Assembly: GCA_032718475.1 (NCBI GenBank)
Contig: JAUCBJ010003050.1
Coordinates: forward strand, 1-61,951
DNA from: Nemertoderma westbladi
Taxonomy: Eukaryota; Xenacoelomorpha; Nemertodermatida; Nemertodermatidae
Length of the DNA stretch: 61,951 bases
Reading direction: 5' to 3'
The position numbers were made by a program, and so were the translations under genes. The notes beneath the pieces were generated by a model, which saw nothing but the letters and a program-made list of their open reading frames with translations, ran no database searches and had not been told where the DNA came from. The number at the start of each line of letters is the position of its first letter. Positions within the stretch are counted from its first letter, which is position 1. Positions 1-11,092 of this stretch are shown here, in pieces.

Positions 1-1169
1 TGCTCGGCCCTGTGATTTCTCCCATGTTCCTTTTATGTGACTTTGACGCATTGATCGCCCCATTTATTCCGTCACAATAGGATCAAAACCATAAACAATT
101 TCTGCAGTACAATATCAATCTACTTGCTTTAGAAGCGAGCTCGGTAAGCGAAAGGGCCAGACGCGTAGCGAGTCCTTCTGGCGCCCGGGGGAAAGAAGCT
201 GAGATACCCCCCCCCCCCCCCCCCCCCCTTCAATAATTTTAACTTTTATAAATAAACTCTAATATTTTTATAAATATTATATAACAGTATATAATATTTT
301 AAAAACGTCTAAAAAACAGTTTACTAACAGTATATAACTATATCCAATCTATTCGGTTTGATATAGTGAAATTATAGTACTGTATATTGAATAGCGAGTC
401 AAGCCGAGCAGAGAACATTTTTACATTTTTCGCTTATGCCACATGTCCTGTATATCTGTATCACAATCCCTGAATTTTCAATGATTTGACTTATTTTTAC
501 AAGAATACCCTGACATTTGCCTGGCATTTCAGCGCCCCTGGGTGAGTGCGCCCGGGGAAACACCCCCCCCCCCCTCGCTACGCCTCTGGAAAGGGCTGGC
601 CAATCAAGAATTTCATATATTTATTGAAATAATAAATTTAATATTCAATTTATTTGGCCGTTAGGGATTACGCATAAAGTCTAACTACTTATTTCCAGTG
701 CACCACATTAAACCTACAGGTCACTAGTTCGATCCCATCTAGACGTCAATCCAGAATTTTCTAAGTTATGCTGCTCCCGAAAAAAGTAAAATAGGTTTCT
801 TGACTTACTTGGCATAATTCCTTCCTACTACACTCACAATCGACATAAATCTACTTCATGACTTATGTGGCCAATGACCTCATATAATATAGATAATTAA
901 TCACTGGAATAACAGAATGAAAATAAGTTCACATGATTGGCATATATCTAATAAGTTTAAATATGTATTTGACATTTTAACTATGTAAATGATTAATTTA
1001 ATGTAATTAAATTAGCCGCAAGCCAAGCAACCAATAGAAGCAAGCAGAAATACTTATTTCGTGGTATAAATTTGCAGTAAATCATATTTTAAAACATTAC
1101 CCGCTGTAAGTGTATATAAAGCGCATTATTATTTACCTACAAGTTTATCGAACTCTTATAGTGATCAAG
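1..1169. other. Upstream non-coding DNA with two poly-C tracts
   Basis: No coding exon is visible. Two pure C runs occur at 207-228 (22 nt) and 563-574 (12 nt). Similar GCGCCCGGGG-type text lies beside each run, which suggests the two ends of one degraded element. Around 655-760 a weak tRNA-like promoter pair (TGGCCGTTAGGG and AGTTCGATCCC) may be an old SINE head. The last 150 bp should contain the promoter of the three-finger gene, but no clear TATA element was identified. Confidence 0.4.
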
Positions 1170-4100
1170 ATGTTGAATTTCTTATTAATTTCAATGTTGG
1201 TAATTGCATGCGAGAGTTTGCAATGCCACGACATATCGGGAATTGTACAAGAAAACTGCCACACGTGCGCCGTAAGTTACATCCGCGTAAAATATGTTAT
1301 ACTTTGTTGGTTTGTTGTTTATTTGTGATACTTAGTAATCATTTACAATAATTCCAGTCTTGCTGACTACCACCATGTTCCTGTTCACCACCATAGGTGA
1401 CCTTCCACAGTAAACCCTTCCACTCTGTTTCCTAAAGGAATGCCTGTTCTCCACCATGGTTGATCTTCCACAGTAAACCCTTCCACTCTGTTTCCTAAAG
1501 GAATGCCTGTTCTCCACCATGGGTGATCTTCCACAGTAAACCCTTCCACTATTGTTTCCTAAAGGAATGCCTGTTCTCCACCATGGGTGATCTTCCACAG
1601 TAAACCCTTCCACTCTTGTTTCCTAAAGGAATGCCTGATCTCCACCATGGGTGATCTTCCACAGTCAACCCTTCCACTCTGTTTTCTAAAGGAATGCCTG
1701 TTCTCCACCATGGGTGATCTTCCACAGTAAACCCTTCCACTCTTGTTTCCTAAAGGAATGCCTGTTCTCCACCATGGGTGATCTTCCACAATAAACCCTT
1801 CCACTCTGTTTCCCAAAGGAATGCCTGTTCACCACCATGGGTGATCTTCTACAATAAACCCTTCCACTCTGTTTCCTAAAGGAATGCCTGTTCTCCACCA
1901 TGGGTGATCTTCCACAGTAAACCCTTCCACTCTGTTTCCTAAAAGAATGTCGGTTCACCACCATGGGTGATCTTCCACAGTAAACCCCTCCACTCTGTTT
2001 CTTAAAGGAATGTCTGTTATCCTGTTTCCTAAAGGAATGCCTGTTCAGCACCAGGGGTGATCTTCCTTAGTAAACCCTTCCACTCTGTTTCCTAAAGGAA
2101 TGCCTGTTCACCACCATGGGTGATCTTCCACAGTAAACCATCCCACTCTGTTTCCTAAAGGGATGTCTGTTAACCACCATGGGTGATCTTCCACAGTAAA
2201 CCCTTCCATTCGGTTTCCCAAGTTACCTTAGTACCCATTTATCAACTAGTCAAGGCTGAAAGCCAGGATTGGACTAGGCTGCAGCGGTGGCGCGAATTTT
2301 GTTCTTATTGATATTTTGCGAATTTTGTTCCAACGGGTAGCGAACTTTGTTCCTATGGTATCTTCGACGATAATTATGTTCCAATTATTGCGAACTTTGT
2401 TCCTATCAGTTACGAACTTTGTTCTTGTCTTTGCCCCATCTAGGTATCGAACCAAGGCTTCCGGATTGGAAACCCAGGTATGTCGTAACTAGACCAAGAT
2501 GCAGCTTACCTTGGTAACTTTTTAAATAAAATAGAGTCGGAATATACACCATAACCCTTTAAACCATTTTTAGGGGGTCCCCCCCCCCCCCCCTCCCCCC
2601 ATTTTTTTTAAATTTCCTAAAAATACCGATTTTTCCGAATTTCCAAAAATACTACGAAATTCGGTATGATGATATATCGACACATTTTCTTCTTATTGGT
2701 GGCCTGGCCGGATTTTTAAATTTCTCAGTTATTTCCATACAACAAGCCCTTAAAAAATGTATATTTAGCAATGTTTAACCACCTCCATAGACTCTATTTT
2801 ACGTCTTTTAAATGTAAGCTAGATATCATTCTAAGCGCCTTCGTCTGTAGATTCCGAATCTGAATTCAAAGCCATACATTTTATGACGTAAATCTACATT
2901 ACAGCATGTCCTGGAATATAGTGTCGATATTCAGGTACATCCCCCCCCCCCCAAATTTTTCTACAAATCGTAATGAGATTGCATGAAATTTGAAACAGAG
3001 ATAGTTTCACCTCCCTCCTCCTTGCTGGGTGAGCCATAATTTTTATTTTTGCTTTCATTCTTTAGCTACAAGCGTTTAAAAAAAGTGTCTCCGTCGATAT
3101 TGCCCAGGTACACCGTAGTTATTCTTCAAACATTTAGTGATTTGTTGGTACTATGCTGTTTGCTGACCGTGCACGGATTCCAAATATGTAAAAATATTTG
3201 AATTTGGTGGGGAAATAGCTGAGATATGGGCATTCAAATTTTGCATGTATTTGCTTCCGCTGCAGGCCATTTATTCTATTAAATAAATACACAATGTTCT
3301 AGAACATTTTGTTTATGTTTGAAAATCCATATACTAGTATTATCATGAAGGCATTGCATTGTTGCTAAGCTACTTATGAGATAAACAAAATGTTCTAGAA
3401 TATCCATTCCATCCCCTCTATTCTAGAACCACCCGGCCTCTCTAGAACAGATGGTAAACGGGTAGATGGGATGACTCTAGTACCTTGGGAGAGCGGAAAG
3501 ACCTTGACCTGGGACGCCTCTGTGGTGGACCCCCTCGCACCAAGCCACTTATCCACCAGCCAGAACGAGGGAGGACGCGTTGCCCAGGAACAGGAGAAAA
3601 TAAAAACACGAAAGTACCAGGATCTTATAGACTGCGGTTATCAATTTACTCCTGTTGCCTTAGGGACCTTTAGCCGACCCGGACCAGCCACTGCAACCTT
3701 CCTGAAAGACCTAGGAAGACGACTCTACAACGCTACCATGGAGCCACGATCCCATCGATTCAGCTGTTGCAGAGGCTGTCAATAGCGATCTTAATGGGTA
3801 ACGCGCATCAATCCTGGGAACAGTGGACTGTCGGGCTTTTTGATTTACTCGAATAAATACAACCATTACTTAATAAATTCACCTAATACTAGCATTGTAT
3901 GTAATGTAATTACAATTTATAATTTTAAATTTAAATATACATTTATCTAGAACATTGTGTATTTATTTAATAGAATAAATGGCCTGCAGCGGAAGCAAAC
4001 ACATGCAAAATTTGAATGCCCTTATCTCAGCTATTTCCCAACCAAATTCAAATATTTTTACATATTTGGTATCCGTGCACGGTCAGCTTTCCACTAGTAC

Positions 4101-5492
4101 CAACAAATCACTAAATGTTTAAAGAATAAATTCGGTGTAACTGGTGCAATATCGACGGAGACACTTTTTTTAAACGCTTGTAGCTAAAGAATGAAAGCAA
4201 AAATAAAAATTCTGACTCACCCGCGGACGAGGAGGGAGGTGAAACTAACTCTGTTTCAAATTTCATCCAATCTCATTACAATTTGTAGAAAAATTAGGGG
4301 GGGGGGGGGGCAGGTACCAGAATAACGACACTATATACTGTATTATATGCGGCACTATATACTGTATTATATGCGGCACTATATGCTGTATTCTAATGTA
4401 TTTTTTACTCTATCACTCTATTACGTCATAAAATGTATGCCTTTGAATGTTGATACAGTAATTTCTCAGGAAAATATTGGTGAAATTTAAAACTGTTTCC
4501 AGATTCGGAATCTACAGATGAAGGCGGTACTAATGATATCTAGATTACATTTAAAAGACGTAAAATAAAGTCTATGGAGGTGGTTAAACATTGCTAAATA
4601 GACATTTTTTAAGGGCTTGTTGTATGGAAATAACTGAAAAATTGAAAAATCCGGCCAGGCCACAAGTAAGAGTGTCGATCTATCATCATACCGAATTTCG
4701 TAGTATTTTATTGAAATTTGAAAAAAATTAGGGGGGGGGGGGGCGACCCCCTAAAAATGGTTGTTGTATTACGGGTTATGGTGTATGTAGAGTCACAATT
4801 CTGTGAAATTGACTACCCTATACCCCCCCCCCCCCCCCCCCCCCCCCTATATAACTGGTGAAATTTCAACTGAGACACTTTTTTCGAATATAGATAGAAA
4901 ATTAATGCGAAATTATCACCATTAGAAGTATTATCAACTCTCCCATCATTGTCATTTAGGTCTCAGGATTCGTAAACCGTTAGATATAGGCTTAAACAGT
5001 AACTACTACTACTATTAGGATCGGCATGCTGCATTGCAGCTGCATTTTTAAGAATGCTGTGCCGGCTTGTCGACAAAATTGCGCCACCACAACTCCCTAT
5101 CACCCATGACATTTGCTAGATCATCCGCATCTTCAAGGCCAGTGTCCTTTAAGATGCGCCTCAAGAAAGTCATGGGCTGTCCACCATGCTTATTCACTCC
5201 ATGAGGCTGCCAAAGTACAAAATTATGCAGTGGCTGGTCCTCACGGCGAAAGCAATGTCCTGCAAACCGTCACTCGCCCTACATAACAACCACATTCTGT
5301 TTTTAGACCTTCGTGGCGAGCTCTGCGGCGCAAAGGATAACCCAAACTGTACCGATATGTCTGACACGAGAGTTTGCTGATATGTTACCGTCGACCGACT
5401 GTGATTATCTGACAGAATATTTCTGTGCCGGTTCTGGGGAAGATGTTGTTTGCGCTGGAAACTGTTGCTTCACAGATTTTTGTAATGAATAG
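1170..5492 (+). CDS. Ly6/uPAR-type three-finger protein, two exons (copy A)
   Basis: Exon 1 is 1170-1271 and exon 2 is 5307-5492, giving 95 residues. Exon 1 starts with ATG, encodes a hydrophobic signal peptide (MLNFLLISML...) and the first cysteines, and ends in phase 0 at GCC|GTAAGT. Exon 2 follows TTTTTAG|ACC in phase 0 and ends with the family hallmark CCFTDFCNE-stop. The cysteine pattern and the terminal CCxxDxCN motif are those of the Ly6/uPAR three-finger fold. No hydrophobic GPI-type tail is present, so a small secreted protein is likely. The exon phases and lengths match the paralogue at 19271-20656, which supports the model. The 4 kb intron is filled with repeats. Pairing these two exons is an inference, because no other exon 1 lies between them. 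The ligand or role cannot be read from sequence. Confidence 0.75.
1368..2213. repeat. 62-63 bp minisatellite in the intron of three-finger gene A
   Basis: About 13 to 14 tandem units carry CCACCATGGGTGATCTTCCA and CAGTAAACCCTTCCACTCTG, followed by a TTTCCTAAAGGAATGCCTGT spacer. Unit length alternates between 62 and 63 because of a CTCTGTTT/CTCTTGTTT indel. Minus-strand open frames across it are by-products of the repeat. A remnant of the same satellite lies in opposite orientation at about 30975-31130. Confidence 0.92.
2281..2515 (-). mobile_element. tRNA-like SINE with a GAACAAAGTTC-repeat tail
   Basis: Read on the minus strand, the segment starts with an A-box-like TGGTCTAGTTACG and a strong B-box GGTTCGATACC (around 2440-2500), the layout of a tRNA-derived SINE head. 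It is followed by at least four spaced copies of a GGAACAAAGTTCGC motif that reads almost as an inverted repeat. No perfect target duplication was found. Confidence 0.5.
2545..4785. mobile_element. Foldback (long inverted repeat) DNA transposon, 2.2 kb
   Basis: The ends are inverted copies of each other (TACACCATAACCC at 2545 and GGGTTATGGTGTA ending at 4785), and the similarity continues inward for about 750-850 bp per arm (2545 to about 3310, and about 3945-4785). Matched landmarks include paired C and G runs (2579-2593 with 4731-4743; 2941-2952 with 4297-4310) and the words GCTGCAGGCCATTTATTCTA / TAGAATAAATGGCCTGCAGC. The loop holds a LINE fragment. Related elements or arms lie at 13589, 18251, 47800, 52890 and 58140. 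No transposase is encoded, so it is non-autonomous. Confidence 0.85.
3480..3845 (+). pseudogene. LINE reverse-transcriptase C-terminal fragment inside the foldback
   Basis: Plus-strand translation gives KYQDLIDCGYQFTPVALGTF, a ...FLKDLGRRL segment and, after a frame change near 3750, QRLSIAILMGNAHQSW. This KYxDL...FxPxxxxT...QRLSIAIxxGNA order is typical of the extreme C-terminus of metazoan non-LTR retrotransposon proteins. Only about 120 residues remain and they are frameshifted, so this is a dead passenger. Confidence 0.65.
4786..4978. other. Spacer with a 25-nt poly-C tract
   Basis: The spacer holds a pure C run at 4823-4847 followed by a short AT-rich stretch. The text around 4855-4895 (ATTTC...GAGACACTTTTTT) resembles the inner arm of the foldback family, so this is probably a second truncated member. 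Confidence 0.4.
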
Positions 5493-5883
5493 TAAAGTTA
5501 ACTGAACTTACTTTCACTTTAAATTGAATGCATGAGTATGTGTAATGATTTCTAGTTCTTTTAATAACGCCTTTGTCTTTAACTAATAAGTTAATGAATA
5601 TTATATGTAACTAATAATTATCACCCGCTTTGACACCCGACAATTAAGTAATACTGGGAGTGTTCATTTAGCTAATGGTATCGGAGTCTGAGCATTTGAT
5701 TGGAGAGTGCTTTCTGACCCGGAACGGAGGGGAAGTTTTCTTTAAACTCATAAGGAACAAGTGACTCTCCTCTTCAGCCACAAAGTTTCCCGCCTCGGTC
5801 GCTGAAGGTGACAATGTTGTAACCAATAGTAGAATCATTATTGTGGTAGCTCGGTTATCCATTTCTAGAAATATAACCAAATT
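4979..5883. repeat. Segmental duplication, copy 1 (905 bp)
   Basis: This stretch matches 12645-13549 over the same 905-bp length with scattered substitutions only. It contains, in order, a minus-strand LINE 3' end (4979 to about 5283, encoding the C-terminal HNxVLWQPHGVNKHGGQP block), exon 2 of the three-finger gene, and most of a minus-strand terminal exon. One edge falls at the LINE 3' terminus. Confidence 0.9.
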
Positions 5884-5943
5884 CCGCACTTCCTCCTGGC
5901 ACCGCAAGATGGCGTCGGATTTATCGGTTTCCGATTCATCGAG
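5668..5943 (-). CDS. Candidate terminal exon of an unidentified minus-strand gene
   Basis: The exon opens after a good acceptor (CTTTTTTATTTTAG|CTC) in phase 0 and runs 91 codons to a stop at 5668. It starts LDESETDKSDAILRCQEEVR, contains an Ile/Leu-rich stretch (MILLLVTTL) and ends with basic then acidic text (KHSPIKCSDSDTIS). I do not recognise the family. Its phase fits the donor of the CNH-like exon upstream (6255), so both may be one transcript. It converges on the three-finger gene, 175 bp away. A copy without its first 60 bp lies at 13334-13549. Confidence 0.4.
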   Translation of the reverse strand, partial: LDESETDKSDAILRCQEEVRNLVIFLEMDNRATTIMILLLVTTLSPSATEAGNFVAEEESHLFLMSLKKTSPPFRVRKHSPIKCSDSDTIS

Positions 5944-6254
5944 CTAAAATAAAAAAGTTATTAAAAAGTAGGTGATCAAGGCCTTCGCGCAGCACATGAA
6001 CTTACCCTCTCTTATAACTCGAGTTTGTCATAAACGACAAATAACGGTTTGAATGGTTAGTGGGAGCGAGCCACTATATTGGGAGTTTGTTTAAATGCAG
6101 TTCAGCACATCTACTAAATTGCTAATCGAGTTCGAGTTTTCAGTTAGTGAAATAAAAGAGGGGAGTTTATCTGACTGTAACCTGAGCTACTCTTAAATAT
6201 ATCTCATTGATACCAATCTGAAACTAATATTATGACAAATAATAGGCCCTTTAC

Positions 6255-6463
6255 CTGTTTCTTCCATTTCCCATTCCCCTGGTTTGGAGATCGTTTGGAG
6301 GGTGTTGTGAGCTGGTTGAATCCCCGGAGTTGGAGGGTCTGGATCCACTCGCCGCATTCGATGTTGAACACAAATAGACCCGAGGCGGTGAACGCGAGGA
6401 GGTGGGGGGAACGAAAGGCCACGGATTCCAGAGGGGAGGACCACATTAATTCAGACATCGACC
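6255..6463 (-). CDS. Exon with the end of a CNH (citron homology) domain
   Basis: A 209-nt exon is bounded by AACTCCCAG|GG and AAACAG|GTAAAG. It encodes MSELMWSSPLESVAF, RSPHLLAFTASGLFVFNI and ECGEWIQTLQLRG. The ordered blocks ELMW-x-P, a buried PHLLAFTxxGLxVF strand pair and xEWIQTxxLR resemble the C-terminal blades of the CNH propeller of MRCK/citron-type kinases, where that domain binds small GTPases. The acceptor leaves phase 1 and the donor phase 0. The rest of the gene, including any kinase domain, is not recognisable nearby. The subfamily assignment is tentative, and a partial or broken gene is possible. Confidence 0.5.
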
Positions 6464-6570
6464 CTGGGAGTTGTAATAATAAAATAATCGAATAATATAC
6501 ATTGACTTTATCTAGTTCAGTAGTTAATCCCAATCACAAAATAATAATATACACACTCATAATGAATTAC

Positions 6571-6688
6571 CTTTGTAACAATAATTGTCTGTCCCAACTC
6601 TTTAATAATATTAAATTGCGAATGGCCGGCCGGTAATTCTTGTAAGGAATCCTGGAGAATGGACGGCTTCTTTATAATAATGCAGATA
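6571..6688 (-). CDS. Possible exon upstream of the CNH exon
   Basis: An open 118-nt stretch lies between CACGAATAG|TATC and ACAAAG|GTAATT and encodes KPSILQDSLQELPAGH and KELGQTIIVTK. The intron to the next exon would be only 107 nt, and the phases disagree (0 here, 1 at 6463) unless a later donor (GAGT|GTGTAT) is used. The spacing and the protein-like text make it a candidate only. Confidence 0.25.
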
Positions 6689-7163
6689 CTATTCGTGAAT
6701 AAAAACCAAACTGAACTCTAAGTAATAAGTTAAACCAGACCATCGAACGAATTATTACAACAAAGGGAAAGTGTTAAAAGTTTAAAGAAAGTTTAAAGTG
6801 ATAGAATTTGTGCAGAGCTATATTAATATATTGTCGGTGTCTATAACACAACAAAGGTAACAAGTGTCTGGCCATTGACCTACATTGGAACTCAACCAAC
6901 CACCCAACCCACCCACACAATGGACGATGCACAGCACATTGTATGACAGCCCGCCAGGCTGGCGCCTCCTACAACTAACACACGCAGCTCGGCCACCTTG
7001 TCAATATTGGTTGTAAAATTCTCTTGTAAATATTTTCGAAGTCAATAAAAAATATTCACTTGAAAAAGTTATTTCAGTAAATTATGGCTAATTTTGGGAA
7101 GGGCTTTTGTGTTGGCAATCCAATTTAAATGAAAGGTGTTCTTAGGAGAATTTCAATTAATAA
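6689..7163. other. Non-coding AT-rich spacer
   Basis: No exon, RNA gene or element end was recognised. Composition is plain AT-rich, with one CCACC-rich patch near 6900. Confidence 0.4.
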
Positions 7164-7352
7164 CGAGTGCCCTACATAACGGCGCAGTGCACTTAAAAAC
7201 GAGTGCACTGCATAACGGCGCAGTGCACTTAATAACGAGTGCACATCATAACGGTGCAGTGCACTTTATAACGGCGCAGTGCACTTCATAAAGGTGTAGT
7301 GCACTTCATAAATGTGTTAGTAGTACACTTCATAGCGATGCAGTGCACTTAA
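7164..7352. repeat. About 30-bp tandem repeat with GCAGTGCACTT core
   Basis: Six or seven degenerate units carry CAGTGCACTT followed by an AA(T/A)AACGAGTGCAC or CATAACGGC spacer. GTGCAC is self-complementary, so each unit can pair with itself. It passes directly into the CTATATG satellite. Confidence 0.8.
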
Positions 7353-7353
7353 T

Positions 7354-9378
7354 GTTATATGCTATATTTTATGTTTTATGCTATATGCTATGCTATATGC
7401 TATAAGCTATATGTTATATATTATGCTATAGTACATGCTATGCTATATGCTATTCTGTATGCTATGCTATATGTTATATGTTATGCTATAGTACATGTTA
7501 TGCTATATGCTTTATGCTATATGATATTCTATATGCTATATGCTATATGCTATATGCTATATGCTATATGCTATATGCTATATGCTATATACTATATGCT
7601 ATATGCGATATGCTATAAGCTATATGTTATATGTTATGCTATATTACATGCTATGCTATATGCTTTATGCTATATGCTTTATGCTATATGCTATATGCTA
7701 TGCTGTATGCAATATGCTATACTGTATGCTCTGCTATATGCTATATGTTATATGTTATGCTATAGTACATGCTATGCTATATGCTTTATGCTTTATGCTA
7801 TATGCTATATGCTATATGCTATGCTATATGCTATTCTATATGCTATGCTATATGCTATATGTTATGCTATAGTACATGCTATGCTATATGCTTTATGCTA
7901 TATGATATTCTATATGCTATGCTATATGCTATATGTTATATTCTATATGCGATATGCTATAAGCTATATGTTATATGTTATGCTATAGTACATGCTATGC
8001 TATATGCTATTCTGTATGCTATGCTATATGTTATATGTTATGCTATAGTACATGTTATGCTATATGCTTTATGCTATATGATATTCTATATGCTATATGC
8101 TATATGCTTTATGCTATATGCTATGCTGTATGCTATATGCTATACTATATGCTCTGCTATATGCTATATGTCATGTTATGCTATAGTACATGCTATGCTA
8201 TATGCTATATGATATATGATATATGATATATGCTATATGCGATATGCTATAAGCTATATGTTATATGTTAAGCTATAGTACATGCTATGCTATATGCTTT
8301 ATGCTATATGCTATATGCTATGCTGTAAGCTATATGCTATACTATATGCTCTGGTATATGATATATGTTATATGTTATGCTACATTACATGCTATGATAT
8401 ATGCTTTGTGCTATATGCTATATGCTATATACTATGCTGTATGCTATATGCTATACTATATGCTATACTATATGCTATGCTATATGCTATATGTTATATG
8501 TTATGCTATAGTACATGCTATGCTATATGCTATGCTATATGCTATGCTATATGCTATGTTTTATGCTATGCTTTATGCTATGCTATATGCTATGCTATAT
8601 GCTATGCTATATGCTATGCTATATGCTATGCTATATGCTATGCCATATGCTATATGCTATGCCATATGCTATGCTATATGCTATGCTATATGCTATGCTA
8701 TATGCTATGCTATATGCTATGCTATATGCTATGCTATATGCTATGCTATATGCTATGCTATGTGCTATGCTATATGTTATATGTTATGCTATGGTATAGT
8801 ACATGCTATGCTATATGCCATATGCTTTATGCTATATGTTATATGCTATGCTACATGCTATATGTTTTAAGCTATATGTCATATGCTATATGTTATGCTA
8901 TATGCTATATGCTATGATATATGATATATGCTATATGTTATATGTTATGCTATATGCCATGTTATGCTACTCTATGGTATATACAATGTTATATGCTATA
9001 TTTTATGTTATGTGCTATAGTACATGCTATGCTATATGTTATGCTATGCTATGCTATATGCTATGCCATATGCTATGCTATATGCTATGCTATATGCTAT
9101 GCCATATGCTATGCTATATGCTATGCTATGCTATATGCTAAGCTATATGCTATGATATATGCTATGCTATATGCTATGCTATATGCTATGCTATATGCTA
9201 TGCTATATGCTATGCTATATGCTATGCTATATATATGTTATATGCTATGCTATGCTATGCTATGCTATCTATGCTATGCTATGCTATGCTATGCTATGCT
9301 ATGCTATGCTATGCTATGCTATGCTATGCTATGCTATGCTATGCTATGCTATGCTATGCTATGCTATGCTATGCTATG
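7354..9378. repeat. CTATATG/CTATG satellite, about 2 kb
   Basis: The block is built almost only from CTATATG and CTATG words, with interspersed GTACATG and TTTATG variants. The left part is 7-mer rich, the middle alternates CTATATG-CTATG as a 12-mer (about 8515-8770 and 9040-9230), and the right end is a pure CTATG pentamer array (about 9245-9377). Several overlapping forward frames read MLYAICY-type text only because the units lack stops. Confidence 0.95.
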
Positions 9379-11092
9379 TTTGTCAAAATGTCATTTTGAC
9401 ATGTAATTTTGCAAAAATGTCTTTTTCAAAATGACATTTTGACATGTCATTTTGCAAAAATGTCATTTTCAAATTGACAATTTGTCAAAATGACATTTTG
9501 AAAATGACGTTTTGACATGTCATTGTGCCAAAATGTCATTTTTAACTTGACATTTGACATTTTGCCAAAATGTCATTTTCAAATTGACATTTTGACTGTC
9601 ATTTTGTCAAAATGACATTTTCAAATTGACATTTTGACATGTCATTTTGCCTAAATGTCATTTTGCCAAATTGACATTTTGAGATGTCATTTTGCCAAAA
9701 TGTCATTTAGAAATTGACATTTTGACATGTCATTTTGCCAAAATGTCATTTTAAATTGACATTTTGCCATGTCATTTTGCCAAAATGTCATGTTAAATTG
9801 ACATTTGACATTTTGACATGTCATTTTGCCAAAATATCATTTTTAAATTGACATTTGACATTTTGACATGTTATTTTGCCAAAATGTCATTCTCAAATTT
9901 ACATTTTCACAAGTCATTTTGCCAAAATGTCATTTTGAAAAAATTGACATTTTGACATGTCATTTTGCCAAAATGTCATTTCGAAATTGACATTTTGACA
10001 TGTCATTTTGCCAAAATGTCATTTTTAAATTGACATTTGACATTTTGACATGTCATTTTGCCAAAACGTCATTTTCAAATTGACATTTTGACATGACATT
10101 TTCGCAAAATGTCATTTTCAAATTGATATTTTGTCATTTTGTCAAAATGTCATTTTGAAATTGACATTTTGACATGTCATTTTGCCAAAATGTCATTTTA
10201 AATTGACATTTGACATATTAACATGTCATTTTGCCAAAATGTCATTTTCAAATTGACATTTTGACTGTCATTTTGTCAAAATGACATTTTCAAATTGACA
10301 TTTTGACATGTCATTTTGCCTAAATGTCATTTTGCCAAATTGACATTTTGAGATGTCATTTTGCCAAAATGTCATTTAGAAATTGACATTTTGACATGTC
10401 ATTTTGCCAAAATGTCATTTAGAAATTGACATTTTGACATGTCATTTTGCCAACATGTCATTTTTAAATTGACATTTGACATTTTGACATTTTGACATGT
10501 CATTTTGCCAAAACGTCATTTTCAAATTGACATTTTGACATTACAATTTGGCAAAATGTCATTTTCAAATTGACATTTTGACATGTCATTTTGCAAAAAT
10601 TTCATTTTAAATTGACATTTGACATTTTGACATGTAATTTTGCCAAAATGTCATTTTTAAATTGACATTTGACATTTTGACATGTCATTTTGCCAAAATG
10701 TCATTTTCAAATTGACATTTTGACATGTCATTTTGGCAAAATGTAATTTTCAAATTGACATTTTGTCAAAATGTCATTTTGAAATTGACATTTTGACATG
10801 ACATTTTGACATGTCATTTTGCCAAAATGTCATTTTCAAAGTGACATTTTGTCAAAATGTCATTTTGAAATTGACATTTTGACATGTCATTTTGCCAAAA
10901 TGCATTTTGCAATTGACATTTTGACATGTAATTTTGCCAAAATGTCATTTTTAAATTGACATTTGACATTTTGACATGTCATTTTGCCAAAATGTCATTT
11001 TTAAATTGACATTTTGACATGTCATTTTTAAATTGACATTTTGATATGTCATTGTGTCAAAATTTCATTTTGAAATGACATTTTGACATGTC
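9379..11092. repeat. TTGACATTTTGACATGTCAT satellite, about 1.7 kb
   Basis: Irregular units of about 35-55 bp are made from TTGACATTTTGACATGTCAT and TTTGCCAAAATGTCATTTT. The words GACATGTC and AAAATGTCATTTT/AAAATGACATTTT are self-complementary or mutually complementary, so single strands could form many nested hairpins. It begins where the CTATG array ends and stops at the 200-bp satellite. Confidence 0.93.

Noticed and set aside
1368-2213. CRISPR-like array
   Set aside because: Units are contiguous without unique spacers and the genome is eukaryotic; it is a minisatellite.
3297-3310. Heat-shock-element-like GTTCTAGAAC palindromes in the foldback arms
   Set aside because: A single short palindrome per arm, also found in unrelated elements here; not enough to claim regulation.
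7359-9434. Long overlapping frames of MLYAICY-type text
   Set aside because: They are produced by CTATATG/CTATG units that contain no stop in the forward frames; all frames are equally open.
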